The position numbers and the translations under genes were made by a program. DNA of 64,000 nt from Leptospira yanagawae serovar Saopaulo str. Sao Paulo = ATCC 700523. GTDB lineage: Bacteria; Spirochaetota; Leptospiria; Leptospirales; Leptospiraceae. The notes below the pieces were generated by a model. That model had not been told where the DNA came from and made no database searches. It saw only the letters and a program-made list of their open reading frames with translations. Below are positions 8,677 to 18,704 of this stretch, one piece after another. Where the stretch lies: NCBI RefSeq assembly GCF_000332475.2, contig NZ_AOGX02000008.1, positions 266,087-330,086 on the forward strand, read 5' to 3'. Positions within the stretch are counted from its first letter, which is position 1; every line of letters starts with the position of its first letter.

Positions 8677-10611
8677 ATGCCAGCCAATTTGCCCGAACTC
8701 TTCCAGCAGAGTGCTGAAAAATTTGGGAACCGCCCCGCATTTGTCAGTAAAGACGAATCGAAGTCCTATAAACCCGTTACCTTTAAAGAAGTCTATGAAC
8801 TTGGTATCAACTTAGCAGAAGCACTCATTGATTTAGGTGTGAATGCAAAAGAAAATGTAGCCCTGCTCGCTGACAACCGATTGGAATGGATTGTTACCGA
8901 TTATGGAATCCTTATGGCAGGAGCAGCAGATGTTCCGCGTGGGACCGATATTACGGATTCAGAAATTGTTTATATTCTCAATCACTGTGAAGCAAAAGTT
9001 GTTTTCTTAGAAAATGATAAAATGCTAGAGAAATTCCAAAAAAACCGTTCTCAGTTAGAATTTGCAAAAACCCTCATTGTCATGGATAAAAAATCCACTG
9101 CAACAGGTGTCCTCAAACTCTACGACCTCATTGAAAAGGGAAAAGAACTGAGAGCAAAAGGTTCTAAAAAAGCGGAAGATCGTATGAAAGCGATTTTACC
9201 AGATGATCTTTTCACCATCATTTATACTTCAGGGACTACAGGGATGCCAAAAGGGGTAATGTTAAAACACAGTAACATGATCCACCAAACAGAAGCAATC
9301 CTTGGTAGTATGATCGATATCAAGGCCGACGAACGTATGTTATCGATCCTTCCAGTATGGCACGTATTTGAAAGAGTATTTGAATACTTAGCCATTGCAG
9401 CAGGTTGCGCAACGTATTATACGAATGTGCGTGACCTTCGCGATGATATGAAAAAAGCGAAGCCAACGTTTATGGCATCAGCTCCAAGACTTTGGGAAAG
9501 TATCTATAACGGGATTTATACGAGAATTAATGATCCAAAACAAACTCCTGCCATTCGCCGGGGGCTTTTCAATTTGGCATATTTTTTCTCTAAACATTTT
9601 AATGCTGCAACAAGGTTTCTCAAAGGGAACCAAGTGGATTATGTTGGAAGAAATCCAATTGTATCTTTATTCAAAGGGATCTATTACTTCACGGTTGCTG
9701 TCCTTTTTGCCGTTCCTTACTTTTTACTCGACTTAGTGGTCCTTTCCAAAATCCGCGAAGCAACTGGTGGGGAATTAAAAGCATCTGTTTCGGGTGGTGG
9801 TGCCCTCCAAAGGCATGTGGATGCCTTCTTCAATGACATTGGGATCAATGTTTTGGAAGGGTATGGGATGACGGAAACGTCTCCTGTGATCTCTGTTCGA
9901 ACCTTTAAAAAGTTAGTGCAAGGTTCTGTGGGTGTGATCACTCCAGAAACCGAAGTCCAAATCCGTGACGATTTGGGAAAAGTTCTCACTCATGTGGATG
10001 CTAACCAAAAACTTGTTTCTGGTAAGTATGGCCAAAGGGGTGTGATCCACATCAGAGGACCACAAGTGATGAAAGGGTATTACAAAAACCCTGAAACCAC
10101 TGCCAAAGTTTTGAAAGACGGTTGGATGGACACTGGTGACATTGGAATGTTCAATTTCAAAAAAACACTCACCATCACTGGACGTGCAAAAGACACTGTT
10201 GTGTTACTGGGTGGTGAAAACGTTGAGCCAATCCCAATCGAAGACAAACTCACTGAGTCTCCTTTTATCTCTCAGTGTATGGTAATCGGGCAAGACCAAA
10301 AGAATTTGGGTGCCATTGTGGTGCCTGATTTTGACCAATTATCAGCTTGGGCAAAGGAAAATGGAATTAATGAGACTGATAAACAAAAACTCATTGAAAA
10401 TCCGAAAGTCCTCGATTTCTACAAAAAAGAAATCAAAGCCCTCAACAACACAAAAACTGGCTTCAAATCCTTTGAACAGGTGACTCCTTTCATCCTCATC
10501 ACAAAACCGTTTGAGGTGGGTGATGAATTGACGAATCTCTTCAAAATGAAACGACACTTGATCACAGAAAAATACAAAGACAAAATCGCAGCTCTTTACG
10601 CAGCCGATTAG
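8677..10611 (+). CDS. fadD: Long-chain fatty acid--CoA ligase (AMP-binding)
   Basis: A 644-residue acyl-CoA synthetase that activates fatty acids to acyl-CoA with ATP. It has the P-loop-like [14 protein letters not shown] (near 183-196), the GYGMTETSP motif (near 395-403) and the MDTGDIG and TGRAKD motifs of the C-terminal lid domain. A hydrophobic insert around 335-360 suggests membrane association, as in eukaryote-like long-chain ligases. The start ATG has a good ribosome site (AGGAG, 8 nt upstream). A preceding region of about 130 bp probably carries its promoter (TTGACT near 8603). Leptospira use long-chain fatty acids as the main carbon source, so the enzyme is likely central to metabolism. 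Confidence 0.9.
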   Translation: MPANLPELFQQSAEKFGNRPAFVSKDESKSYKPVTFKEVYELGINLAEALIDLGVNAKENVALLADNRLEWIVTDYGILMAGAADVPRGTDITDSEIVYILNHCEAKVVFLENDKMLEKFQKNRSQLEFAKTLIVMDKKSTATGVLKLYDLIEKGKELRAKGSKKAEDRMKAILPDDLFTIIYTSGTTGMPKGVMLKHSNMIHQTEAILGSMIDIKADERMLSILPVWHVFERVFEYLAIAAGCATYYTNVRDLRDDMKKAKPTFMASAPRLWESIYNGIYTRINDPKQTPAIRRGLFNLAYFFSKHFNAATRFLKGNQVDYVGRNPIVSLFKGIYYFTVAVLFAVPYFLLDLVVLSKIREATGGELKASVSGGGALQRHVDAFFNDIGINVLEGYGMTETSPVISVRTFKKLVQGSVGVITPETEVQIRDDLGKVLTHVDANQKLVSGKYGQRGVIHIRGPQVMKGYYKNPETTAKVLKDGWMDTGDIGMFNFKKTLTITGRAKDTVVLLGGENVEPIPIEDKLTESPFISQCMVIGQDQKNLGAIVVPDFDQLSAWAKENGINETDKQKLIENPKVLDFYKKEIKALNNTKTGFKSFEQVTPFILITKPFEVGDELTNLFKMKRHLITEKYKDKIAALYAAD

Positions 10612-10633
10612 TTTTTCGTTTCCGATAGAATCC

Positions 10634-10659
10634 TTCCGCTCCAAATGACTGGGGCGGAA
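10634..10659 (+). terminator. Hairpin after the acyl-CoA ligase
   Basis: A 9-bp stem (TTCCGCTCC with GGGGCGGAA, one G-T pair) closes an 8-nt loop and is followed by a T-rich stretch (TTTACTCTTCTCTTTTT). It sits 23 bp after the acyl-CoA ligase stop and 41 bp before the next gene, so it is probably an intrinsic terminator or attenuator. Confidence 0.55.
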
Positions 10660-10699
10660 TTTACTCTTCTCTTTTTCCAAGTCCGTCGATACTCTAAAT

Positions 10700-11371
10700 G
10701 TGAATCGTTTAGACGGATCTTTTATTTCTGCCCAATCCGGTGTCTTTTATCCCTACCAACACCAAGACTTTTATGCCATGGATTCCTTGTTTTTATCGCC
10801 ATTCAAAGAAGAGGAAATTTGGGATTTCCAATCGATTACCCAAGTGCAACTGGGATTCCTTGGATTTTTAACACTTCGTGGGTATTTGCGAGAACAATTA
10901 GAAATGCCAAAAATCAAAGTGCGAGGCTTTTCAAAACACTGGCGTTCTTACTTAGCAAAAGAGAATTTTTTAGGAAATGATATCCCTTGGGAAACATTGG
11001 ATTTCATTCCCAATATTGTGGGTGAAAAACCTCAGTTTGATTCCAGTTTCGGGAAAAAAGGCCATTGGGAAATAGAATTTCATTACGAAAAAAAAGAAGG
11101 AGATACGACGTCTCTATTTTTTGTGGCAACAAACAAACAGTCGGAAGGTGATGTTGCCATTAGCGATTTGATGAAAGATTTTTTAATGTATTCGCAAACA
11201 AATCATTATTTGGAAAGAGCCTATATTAGAAAGGAAAACTCTAGTTACTTGTATCTCAATGCAAAGGAAGCGAATCCACGTGTATTTTATAGAGAAAACA
11301 ATTCTGAATTTCCTGCTTTTTTATTTTTAGTTGCAGAATTAAAAAACAAGTCGATCATTCACCCAAATTAA
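10700..11371 (+). CDS. Hypothetical protein
   Basis: A 223-residue soluble protein with no recognised domain. It is rich in aromatic residues, lacks a signal peptide and ends in a hydrophobic strand (FLFLVAELKNK). The GTG at 10700 gives the longest frame. It follows the acyl-CoA ligase gene after a terminator-like hairpin and overlaps the convergent Lon-N gene by 17 bp. Codon use is like its neighbours and the frame is the only long one over this region. Confidence 0.6.
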   Translation: MNRLDGSFISAQSGVFYPYQHQDFYAMDSLFLSPFKEEEIWDFQSITQVQLGFLGFLTLRGYLREQLEMPKIKVRGFSKHWRSYLAKENFLGNDIPWETLDFIPNIVGEKPQFDSSFGKKGHWEIEFHYEKKEGDTTSLFFVATNKQSEGDVAISDLMKDFLMYSQTNHYLERAYIRKENSSYLYLNAKEANPRVFYRENNSEFPAFLFLVAELKNKSIIHPN

Positions 11372-11963
11372 GTCCCATTAACACTTGTTTCAGTAAGTTG
11401 GCTTTTGTCTCTAAATGAGTGGTTTCTAATATCCTTTGTTTGGTTTTGAAATCAAAGTAAATTAAAGATGCTATAAAATCCACTGGGTAAGGGTGGGATA
11501 AAATTTGATTCATTTTTAGAATTAAATCTTCTTCTGCGCCTTCTGCGAGTAATATCCGTTTGGTGAGAACAAGTAGTTCTTCAATTTTTTCTTTTAGCTC
11601 TGCGGTTACGTTTTTGTTTCGTTCGTGTTCCCTTCTTGAAACTTGGGCGATATAAAAAGGTTCAGTGGAGCTGAGGCTTACGATTTCTGCTGTTCCAATG
11701 CCTTCTAAAATGATATTGGACCTACCATCAGGTAATGACTCTTTTTGGATGATATGTCCAAACCCAACCACTTCAGGAATGGGAGGTAGTCCATTGCCAG
11801 TCCACCCCTTCGGATAAGGAGCCATCCCCATTTCCCCACCATTTTCCAAACAAAAATCCAATAACATTCGGTACCGTGGCTCAAAGATATGTAAGGGTAA
11901 AAACATACCTGGAAACAGAAATACATCAGGCAAAGGAAAGAGTGGTAAGGGGAAGGTTGACAC
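11355..11963 (-). CDS. LON peptidase substrate-binding domain protein
   Basis: A 202-residue stand-alone Lon N-terminal (LAN) domain protein. The opening FPLPLFPLPDVFLFPGMFLPLHIFE is typical, with the LPL-IFEPRYRML element at about residues 22-34. It lacks the AAA+ and protease domains of full Lon, so it is not a protease by itself. Such proteins probably bind misfolded or specific substrates (inference). It is divergent from the heptose kinase gene (54 bp apart) and converges with the hypothetical gene at 10700. Confidence 0.85.
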   Translation of the reverse strand: MSTFPLPLFPLPDVFLFPGMFLPLHIFEPRYRMLLDFCLENGGEMGMAPYPKGWTGNGLPPIPEVVGFGHIIQKESLPDGRSNIILEGIGTAEIVSLSSTEPFYIAQVSRREHERNKNVTAELKEKIEELLVLTKRILLAEGAEEDLILKMNQILSHPYPVDFIASLIYFDFKTKQRILETTHLETKANLLKQVLMGLNLGE

Positions 11964-12017
11964 AGAGAAAGGTTTTAGATTCCATGTTTAGTTGTAAACC
12001 AATTCAAGGAATCGGCT

Positions 12018-13037
12018 TTGTTGAAAATCAAAAAATCTTCTCTCCAACAATCATTTTCCAAATTAACGAATACCAAAGTGCTCGTGATCGGGGATTTGAT
12101 TTTAGATGAGTATTTAATTGGTTCGGTGGAAAGGATCTCACCGGAGGCACCAGTACCTGTTGTCTGGGTAAGGGACGAAAAACAAACTTTAGGTGGATCT
12201 GGGAATGTTGTCCAAAATTTAACTTCGATTGGTGTGAAAGGCATCGTTTTTGGAAGGATCGGTGACGACAAGGCAGGGGAAAATTTAGAAAGGATCTTAC
12301 TTTCTAATTCTGTGGACAAAGAGGATTTGGTTTTACTCAAATCCAAAACGATTCCCACCATACTGAAAACAAGGATCATTGCCTCCCACCAACAAGTATG
12401 CCGTGTGGATCGAGAAGAGATCGTACCACTCACAACTGCCGAAGAAAACGAAATTTTAGTCCAACTGAAAGCAAAAATTAAGGATGCATCTGCCGTCATT
12501 TTATCAGACTATGATAAAGGATACCTCACTCCCTCTCTCATCCAATCCATCATTGGTGTCTGTAATGCTGAAAAAAAAATTGTAACCGTCGACCCACAGG
12601 TAAGTCATTTTTTCTTATACAAAAACATCCATATCATGACACCAAATCACCATGAGGCGGGAAAAGCATTGGGCAGAAAATTGACAACAGATGCAGAAAT
12701 CGAAAACGCATGCCGTGAAATCGCAAAAGAACTTACCCCTGATGCAATGATGATCACAAGAGGGGAAAAGGGTATGTCCATTTATGAGAGGACAACGGAT
12801 CGTTTTTATCATATCCCAACGGTTGCAAAAGAGGTATTTGATGTTACAGGAGCTGGTGATACTGTGATTACCACCTACACTGCATTTGTTGCGAGTGGGA
12901 TGAGCATAGGCGAAGCGGCACTTGTTTCGAATGTGAGTGCGGGGATTGTTGTTGGAAAATTAGGTGCAGCCACTGTCACAAAAACTGAAATTGAAGAAGC
13001 CCTTCAAAATCTTGGGTATCTGGATGAACAAACATGA
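12018..13037 (+). CDS. rfaE1: D-glycero-beta-D-manno-heptose-7-phosphate kinase
   Basis: A 339-residue PfkB-family sugar kinase making heptose 1,7-bisphosphate for the LPS core. Family markers are GDLILDEYLIGSVERISPEAP near residues 24-44 and the ATP/anion-hole motif VTGAGDT near 276-282. In E. coli this activity is the first domain of the bifunctional HldE; here the adenylyltransferase is a separate gene that overlaps by 4 bp (ATGA at 13034). The start is TTG 12018 or 12021, with AAGGA at 12006-12010 as ribosome site; no ATG lies near. Confidence 0.9.
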   Translation: MLKIKKSSLQQSFSKLTNTKVLVIGDLILDEYLIGSVERISPEAPVPVVWVRDEKQTLGGSGNVVQNLTSIGVKGIVFGRIGDDKAGENLERILLSNSVDKEDLVLLKSKTIPTILKTRIIASHQQVCRVDREEIVPLTTAEENEILVQLKAKIKDASAVILSDYDKGYLTPSLIQSIIGVCNAEKKIVTVDPQVSHFFLYKNIHIMTPNHHEAGKALGRKLTTDAEIENACREIAKELTPDAMMITRGEKGMSIYERTTDRFYHIPTVAKEVFDVTGAGDTVITTYTAFVASGMSIGEAALVSNVSAGIVVGKLGAATVTKTEIEEALQNLGYLDEQT

Positions 13038-13522
13038 GTTTTTTTAGCGACCTCCAACATAAAATCATTCCAAATGAAGCCATCGAATCCAAACGAAAGG
13101 CTTTGGAAGGTAAAAAAATTGTTTTTACCAATGGTTGTTTTGATATCCTCCACCCAGGTCATGTAAGTTATCTAGCCCAGGCACGAGATTTAGGTGATCT
13201 ATTATGGATTGGAGTCAATTCAGATGCTAGTGTTAGGCGACTCAAAGGGGAATCTCGACCGATCAATTCTTGTGAGGACCGAATGTTTGTCCTTGCGGCA
13301 TTGTCTTCCGTTGATTTGGTTTCTAGTTTTGCAGAAGACACTCCTTTAGAAATCCTTAAGAAAGTAAAACCTTCCATCCATTCCAAGGGGGGAGACTACC
13401 AAGTGGAAACCCTCCCAGAATACCAAATTTTAAAAGAGATGGGAGCGGATATTCAAATTTTACCGTTTGTATCTGGAAAATCGACGACCAAGATTTTAGA
13501 AAAAGCGAAATCTCCTTCCTAA
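13034..13522 (+). CDS. rfaE2: D-glycero-beta-D-manno-heptose 1-phosphate adenylyltransferase
   Basis: A 162-residue nucleotidyltransferase of the cytidylyltransferase-like fold. The signature TNGCFDILHPGHVSYL holds the HxGH motif (residues about 39-42), and the second motif, the ISSTxxI counterpart, appears as SGKSTTKIL near the end. It converts heptose 1-phosphate to ADP-heptose, the donor for LPS core heptosyltransferases. Start and stop overlap with rfaE1 (ATGA), so both halves of the classical HldE are produced together. Confidence 0.9.
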   Translation: MSFFSDLQHKIIPNEAIESKRKALEGKKIVFTNGCFDILHPGHVSYLAQARDLGDLLWIGVNSDASVRRLKGESRPINSCEDRMFVLAALSSVDLVSSFAEDTPLEILKKVKPSIHSKGGDYQVETLPEYQILKEMGADIQILPFVSGKSTTKILEKAKSPS

Positions 13523-13585
13523 ACGTATTGATTTTGGACCCAAATCCCGACAGTCTGTAAAAAACATTCTTTTTTGAGGTCCAGT

Positions 13586-15208
13586 TTGTCCAAGACCAGA
13601 TATATATTCATTACCGGTGGTGTTTCTTCTTCCTTGGGGAAAGGGGTCACCGTTGCCGCTCTCGGTTGTTTGCTTGAAGCGAGAGGTTACTCCGTCTCTT
13701 TACAAAAAATGGATCCTTATATCAACATTGACCCAGGTACAATGAGCCCGTACCAACATGGTGAAGTGTATGTTACAGAAGATGGTGCAGAAACCGATTT
13801 GGACTTAGGATACTACGAACGATTTACCAAATCAAAGTTCTCAAGAAAAAATTCAGTCTCAACTGGGCAAATTTATCATGCAGTCATTGAAAGGGAACGT
13901 AAAGGGGATTATTTAGGACGAACAGTTCAAGTCGTTCCACACATCACAAATGAAATTCGAAATCGTATATATAACCTAACGCGCGATCAAGAAACAGATT
14001 TTGTCATTGTGGAGATTGGGGGAACGGTTGGTGACATTGAATCCATCCCTTTTTTAGAAGCAATTCGGCAAATGCGTTACGAACATGGCAGTAACCAAGT
14101 TTTATTCCTTCATTTAACGCTTGTTCCAACAATCACGGCCGCAGGGGAAGCTAAAACAAAACCAACACAACACTCCGTAAAAGAGTTACTTGCACTTGGG
14201 ATCCAACCTGATGTTCTGATTTGCCGAATCAATAAACCAATGTCAAAAGAGATGAAAAATAAAATTTCTCTTTTTTGTAACGTTAAAGAACAAAATGTAA
14301 TCTCCGCTGTGGATATCACAACTTCAATATATGAAATTCCTTTGATGTATAGGGAAGATAAATTGGATGAAGTTGTTTTGAATGCTCTAGGAATGGATTT
14401 ACGAAAACTTAATTTTTCCCAATGGGAAAATATGGTTAAAAAAATTCGTAATACAAAAAAGACCGTAAAAGTTGCGTTAATTGGTAAATACATTTCTTTA
14501 CAAGATGCATATCGTTCGGTGTATGAATCCTTAGCCCATGGTGGAATTTCCAATGATGTGGAAGTGGATGTCGTCAAAATCAATCCAGAAGACATTGATT
14601 CCAAAAATATCAAAGAACACTTAAAAGGTGTTCATGGGGTTTTAGTGCCAGGTGGATTTGGGGAGCGAGGCATTGAAGGTAAAATTGCGGCCATCCAATA
14701 TGCAAGGACAAAACAAATTCCATTTTTTGGAATTTGTTTGGGAATGCAATGTGCAGTCATTGAATTTGCACGCCACGTATTAGGATTTAAAGATGCAAAC
14801 TCCACTGAATTCAAACCGAATGTAGAATATCCAGTGATTTCCATGATTGAAGAACAAAAGGAAATCGAACGAATGGGGGGAACGATGCGGCTTGGTGCTT
14901 ATCCTTGTGTGGTTAAAAAAGGAACTTTAGCGCATTCAGAATACAAGGCAGATCGGATTTCCGAACGCCACCGCCACCGTTTCGAATTCACATTACGATA
15001 CAAAGATGATTTTGAGAAAAAAGGAATGAATTTATCGGGATTTTCACCTGATGGCAGTTTGGTGGAAATAGTTGAGATTCCAAACCATCCTTGGTTTATG
15101 GGTGTACAATTCCATCCTGAATTTCAATCCAAACCAACAGACCCACACCCACTCTTTGCTGGTTTTATCAAAGCAGCTTCGAAACTAGCTAAAAAAACGG
15201 AGGATTAA
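13586..15208 (+). CDS. pyrG: CTP synthase (glutamine hydrolysing)
   Basis: A 540-residue enzyme converting UTP to CTP with ATP and glutamine. The N-terminal amidoligase domain has GGVSSSLGKG (about residues 9-18). The glutaminase domain has the nucleophile motif FFGICLGMQ (about 381-389), and FHPEF near 510 supplies His/Glu of the triad. I place the start at TTG 13586 (MSKTRYIF, like other PyrG proteins) because GAGGT lies 5 nt upstream; a TTG at 13574 would add four residues. It sits between the heptose genes and kdsA. CTP is needed for CMP-KDO, which fits the LPS context, and kdsA follows after one base. Confidence 0.95.
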   Translation: MSKTRYIFITGGVSSSLGKGVTVAALGCLLEARGYSVSLQKMDPYINIDPGTMSPYQHGEVYVTEDGAETDLDLGYYERFTKSKFSRKNSVSTGQIYHAVIERERKGDYLGRTVQVVPHITNEIRNRIYNLTRDQETDFVIVEIGGTVGDIESIPFLEAIRQMRYEHGSNQVLFLHLTLVPTITAAGEAKTKPTQHSVKELLALGIQPDVLICRINKPMSKEMKNKISLFCNVKEQNVISAVDITTSIYEIPLMYREDKLDEVVLNALGMDLRKLNFSQWENMVKKIRNTKKTVKVALIGKYISLQDAYRSVYESLAHGGISNDVEVDVVKINPEDIDSKNIKEHLKGVHGVLVPGGFGERGIEGKIAAIQYARTKQIPFFGICLGMQCAVIEFARHVLGFKDANSTEFKPNVEYPVISMIEEQKEIERMGGTMRLGAYPCVVKKGTLAHSEYKADRISERHRHRFEFTLRYKDDFEKKGMNLSGFSPDGSLVEIVEIPNHPWFMGVQFHPEFQSKPTDPHPLFAGFIKAASKLAKKTED

Positions 15209-15209
15209 G

Positions 15210-16055
15210 ATGTACGATTTAATTGAAGAAAGAGATTTTTTCGGAAAAAAAATTGGAGGGCGTCATCCGTTTTTTCTCATTTCAGGACCATGTGTAATGG
15301 AGAACAAAGACTTACTCGATAGAGTTTGTGGTGAGATGAAGGGTATCTGTGATGAGTTAGGGATTGTTTATATTTTTAAGTCTTCCTTTGACAAAGCAAA
15401 TCGATCTTCGATCAATTCGTATCGTGGTCCTGGTTTGGAAGAAGGTAGGAAACTCCTTGATTTTATCAAAAACAAATACAATGTTCCCGTGCTTACTGAT
15501 ATCCATGAAACCATCCAAGTAGATCCCTTAAAAGACACGGTAGATATTTTCCAAATCCCTGCCTTCCTTAGTCGCCAAACGGATCTGATTGCCAAAGCTG
15601 CGGAAACAGGAAAGTGGGTGAATGTAAAAAAGGGTCAATTTATGGCACCTGATGACACAAGGCATATCAAAACCAAAATCCAGGAATCAGGTTCGGAAAA
15701 ATATATGGTAACGGAACGTGGTGCTAGTTTCGGTTATGGGAATCTAGTGTTTGACCTTCGTGGCATTCCAATGATGCACAAACATGGAATCCCGATTGTG
15801 TTTGATGGAACTCACTCTGCCCAACTCCCTGGAGCAGCAGGTAACATAACAGGGGGACTACGAGAGTTTATCCCTCATATGATGCGGGGAGCGGTTTCTG
15901 TTGGTGTGGAAGGACTTTTTATGGAAGTCCATCCGGATCCCGAAAAGGCATTGTCGGATGCAACCACACAATTCCCGTTAGCCAAAGCCAAAACTCTTTT
16001 GACACAACTTTTGGAATTAGACCGTTTGGTGAAAACAAAGTTCCTCGAGGACTAA
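15210..16055 (+). CDS. kdsA: 3-deoxy-8-phosphooctulonate synthase (KDO-8-P synthase)
   Basis: A 281-residue class I aldolase-like enzyme condensing phosphoenolpyruvate with arabinose 5-phosphate to give KDO 8-phosphate, the precursor of the inner LPS sugar. Conserved elements include SGPCVMENKD (about 25-34), FKSSFDKANRSS (about 56-67), DIHE (about 96-99), KKGQFMAPDD (about 139-148), TERGASFGYGN and EVHPDPEKALSD. The length matches the family. It follows pyrG after 1 bp and precedes lptC by 9 bp, in a cluster that makes and exports LPS. Confidence 0.95.
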   Translation: MYDLIEERDFFGKKIGGRHPFFLISGPCVMENKDLLDRVCGEMKGICDELGIVYIFKSSFDKANRSSINSYRGPGLEEGRKLLDFIKNKYNVPVLTDIHETIQVDPLKDTVDIFQIPAFLSRQTDLIAKAAETGKWVNVKKGQFMAPDDTRHIKTKIQESGSEKYMVTERGASFGYGNLVFDLRGIPMMHKHGIPIVFDGTHSAQLPGAAGNITGGLREFIPHMMRGAVSVGVEGLFMEVHPDPEKALSDATTQFPLAKAKTLLTQLLELDRLVKTKFLED

Positions 16056-16064
16056 CCACTTCCC

Positions 16065-16610
16065 ATGAAAACGAAGGTTTGGACATTGTGTTTGCTTTTG
16101 GTTTTGTCCACTTGTAAAGACAAGGAATACCTTCGTATTGAAGTGGAAAAAGAATCTGGTTCGATGGTTTCGATGAGAAATTTTAGCCGTTCTTCTTATA
16201 AAGAGTCTGGAGAATTGGAATGGAAATTGAAAGGTGATGAATCCTATATCTTTCCTAAAGAAAACAAAACCATTGTATATGGTTTTGCATTCAATCAATT
16301 TGAAAAAGGGAAAGTGACTTCCATGATGACGGGTGATCGCGGGGAAATCAACCACCAAACCAAAACAGTTTTACTTGAAGGGAAAGTTCGTTTGAAAACA
16401 AACGATGGAAAATTCATCGAATCAGAATCGTTAACCTACAATTTGGATGAAAAAACTTTATCCTCAGAAGCGGACGTTGTGGTTTATTCAGATGGGACAA
16501 CCATACGTGGCAAAGGCCTTCGGGCAGATAAAAGTTTAAATAAATTTACCATCATCCAACCGAAAGCCATTACCGTTGGTGGCACAAACCCACTGAAGGA
16601 AAAACCATGA
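16065..16610 (+). CDS. lptC: LPS export protein LptC-like
   Basis: A 181-residue protein with an N-terminal hydrophobic segment ending LLLVLSTC, which may act as a lipobox, followed by a beta-jellyroll-type domain (ELEWKLKGDESYIFPKENK; VTSMMTGDRGEINHQTKTVLLEGKV). That pattern fits the LptC/YrbK periplasmic bridge, which takes LPS from the inner-membrane LptB2FG transporter to LptA. Placement directly before lptA (4-bp overlap) and lptB supports the call. A lipid anchor instead of the usual transmembrane helix would be a difference from E. coli LptC (inference). Confidence 0.75.
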   Translation: MKTKVWTLCLLLVLSTCKDKEYLRIEVEKESGSMVSMRNFSRSSYKESGELEWKLKGDESYIFPKENKTIVYGFAFNQFEKGKVTSMMTGDRGEINHQTKTVLLEGKVRLKTNDGKFIESESLTYNLDEKTLSSEADVVVYSDGTTIRGKGLRADKSLNKFTIIQPKAITVGGTNPLKEKP

Positions 16611-17944
16611 AATCTGTATTGGGAATCCTTTGTTCTTTCTTAGTCGTGGGCCAAATGATTGCATCTCCAATTCCCATTTTGTATGGCACCGAAGATTTTT
16701 TAAAAAAGGAAAACTCCCTTCCCTTTTTGGAAACTAAAAAGGAAAAAAAGGATAAAATTCCAATCATCTGGGGTGGGAGTAGTTTGACCCAAGAAGAACG
16801 TTTGATCAATGGATTTCCAGTAAAGGTATTTATCTTAGGTGGTGGTGCATACATTATGCATAAAACCATCAAACTCAGTGCCAGAGAAATTGAAATCATT
16901 GGGGAAGAAGCCTTACTTGGAAATTTGAAAGGCCAAGTCATCGTGGAAGACTTTCAGAACGGAGTCACACTCACAGCGACTCGTGGCATTTATGATAAAA
17001 TGGCAGGCACTGTGAGTTTAGAAAACCAACCCGTTTTGACTCAGAAAAAAGATGGGAAGATAGTCAAAATCAAATGCCAATCCATTGTTCGGAATTTGGA
17101 AGAAGCCAAAACAACTCTCTCGGGAAAGGTAGTTGTAACTTCTGATGAATTCCAAGTTTTTGGGGAAGATGCTTTGTTTACAGAAAAGGAAGATCGAATT
17201 GATTTAAAGGGAGAACCTTTTTTGTTTTCTGAAAATCGATTTCTCATTGGACAAACCCTCTCCTATTTTGTGAAACAAGGTAGCATCCAATTGGACGGAG
17301 ATGCTACCATTTACCAAGTGAGTTATGAAAACAAAAAAGATAAGGAAAAAGAAGTGGTATCCAAGGAGCGAGTGGTCACAATTTTTTCCGGGAAAACTTT
17401 AACCCATCTGAACCAAGGTAAGGAAACAGTGACATCCATGAAAGGTGATGCCTATATGTTTCGAAATAATGCAGAGTTCAAAGCGGACTTATTAGAAAGT
17501 AGAAAGAATAATAAAGAAATCAAAGCAACGGGGAATGTCAGTTATTTAGATAAAGAAAATGGATATCGGATGGAAGGAGGGGTCTTGTTTTATGATAAAG
17601 AAAAAGGATATTCCTATCTATCCGAAAGTCCTAAAATTGTTTTTTTAAACAAAAAAGATTTGGTAGAACGAGGGCAATTGACCTCAGTTTTTATCGAACG
17701 ATTTGATGAACGAAATGAAACGGTAGCTCGGGGTGATGTACAAGTGGAAACACAATCGGCAAAAGCTACTGGTGAGTTTGCAACATATTTTGAAAAGAAA
17801 GATGAATTGGTGTTGGAAGGAAATCCAACTCTCGTAAGGGACAGTACAAAGGTCTCTGCAGGGAAAATCATATTGTTTCCAAAATCGGACAAAGCCTTAT
17901 TAACAGATGGGCTAAAGGTAATCCCGAATGGTGAAAAAAAATAA
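16607..17944 (+). CDS. lptA: LptA/OstA-like LPS transport protein, extended
   Basis: A 445-residue exported protein (signal segment near residues 5-20) made of repeated OstA/LptA-type beta strands, with phrases such as [40 protein letters not shown], and [18 protein letters not shown]. LptA forms the periplasmic bridge for LPS. It is more than twice the size of E. coli LptA (185), so it may hold two or three OstA repeats in one chain. It overlaps lptC by 4 bp and lptB by 17 bp, marking a coupled unit. The alternative of an N-terminal LptD-like protein is less likely because no barrel follows. Confidence 0.75.
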   Translation: MKSVLGILCSFLVVGQMIASPIPILYGTEDFLKKENSLPFLETKKEKKDKIPIIWGGSSLTQEERLINGFPVKVFILGGGAYIMHKTIKLSAREIEIIGEEALLGNLKGQVIVEDFQNGVTLTATRGIYDKMAGTVSLENQPVLTQKKDGKIVKIKCQSIVRNLEEAKTTLSGKVVVTSDEFQVFGEDALFTEKEDRIDLKGEPFLFSENRFLIGQTLSYFVKQGSIQLDGDATIYQVSYENKKDKEKEVVSKERVVTIFSGKTLTHLNQGKETVTSMKGDAYMFRNNAEFKADLLESRKNNKEIKATGNVSYLDKENGYRMEGGVLFYDKEKGYSYLSESPKIVFLNKKDLVERGQLTSVFIERFDERNETVARGDVQVETQSAKATGEFATYFEKKDELVLEGNPTLVRDSTKVSAGKIILFPKSDKALLTDGLKVIPNGEKK

Positions 17945-18704
17945 ACCAACATTAAAAAAGAAGGATATAGATGATCCGAATGTAAAAACATTTCGGATGG
18001 AAAATTTAGTTAAAATCTATAACAAACGTAAGGTTGTAGATGGTGTAAGTTTTTATATCAAAAAAGGGGAAATTGTTGGGTTACTCGGACCAAACGGAGC
18101 TGGTAAAACTACTAGTTTTTATATGAGTGTTGGTTTTGTTACCCCAGATGAAGGCCATGTTTATATTGATAATGAAGATTTAACAAAAGCACCGATGCAC
18201 ATTCGCGCAAGGATGGGAGTGGGTTATCTTGCGCAAGAAGCAAGTATATTCCGTAAACTAACAGTTGCTGAAAACTTAGAAGCAATTCTCGAAACAATGA
18301 ATTTGCCTGGCGACGAAATCATTCGAAGGCGTGATGAACTATTAATGGAATTACAGATCATGCGTGTGGCAAACCAAAAAGGATATACACTTTCTGGTGG
18401 TGAAAGGAGAAGGTGTGAGATAGCAAGAGCCCTAGTGACAAACCCCGACTTTATTCTGTTAGATGAACCTTTCGCAGGTGTTGACCCGATTGCGGTAAAA
18501 GATATCCAAAACGTAATCCAATCTTTAAAGGAAAGAGGGCTTGGAATTTTGATTACTGATCATAACGTACGAGAAACTTTAAAAATTACAGATCGAGCTT
18601 ATATCATGTATAGTGGACGGATTTTGATTTCAGGAACGGCCGATGATTTAATCAATGACCCGGAAACAAGACGAATTTATTTAGGTGAGGATTTTAAACT
18701 TTAA
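17928..18704 (+). CDS. lptB: LPS export ABC transporter ATP-binding protein LptB
   Basis: A 258-residue ABC ATPase. It shows Walker [11 protein letters not shown] (about 55-64), the signature [15 protein letters not shown] (about 155-169), and Walker [14 protein letters not shown] (about 175-187). The [11 protein letters not shown] form is characteristic of LptB and its close relatives. It powers LPS extraction from the inner membrane with LptFG, which are not in this window. It overlaps lptA and directly abuts rpoN (stop 18704, start 18705), the same lptB-rpoN order known in many proteobacteria. Confidence 0.95.
   Translation: MVKKNKPTLKKKDIDDPNVKTFRMENLVKIYNKRKVVDGVSFYIKKGEIVGLLGPNGAGKTTSFYMSVGFVTPDEGHVYIDNEDLTKAPMHIRARMGVGYLAQEASIFRKLTVAENLEAILETMNLPGDEIIRRRDELLMELQIMRVANQKGYTLSGGERRRCEIARALVTNPDFILLDEPFAGVDPIAVKDIQNVIQSLKERGLGILITDHNVRETLKITDRAYIMYSGRILISGTADDLINDPETRRIYLGEDFKL

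Noticed and set aside
10645..10980. Alternative plus-strand frame before the hypothetical gene at 10700
   Set aside because: It overlaps the terminator-like hairpin and the better frame at 10700, which continues much further.
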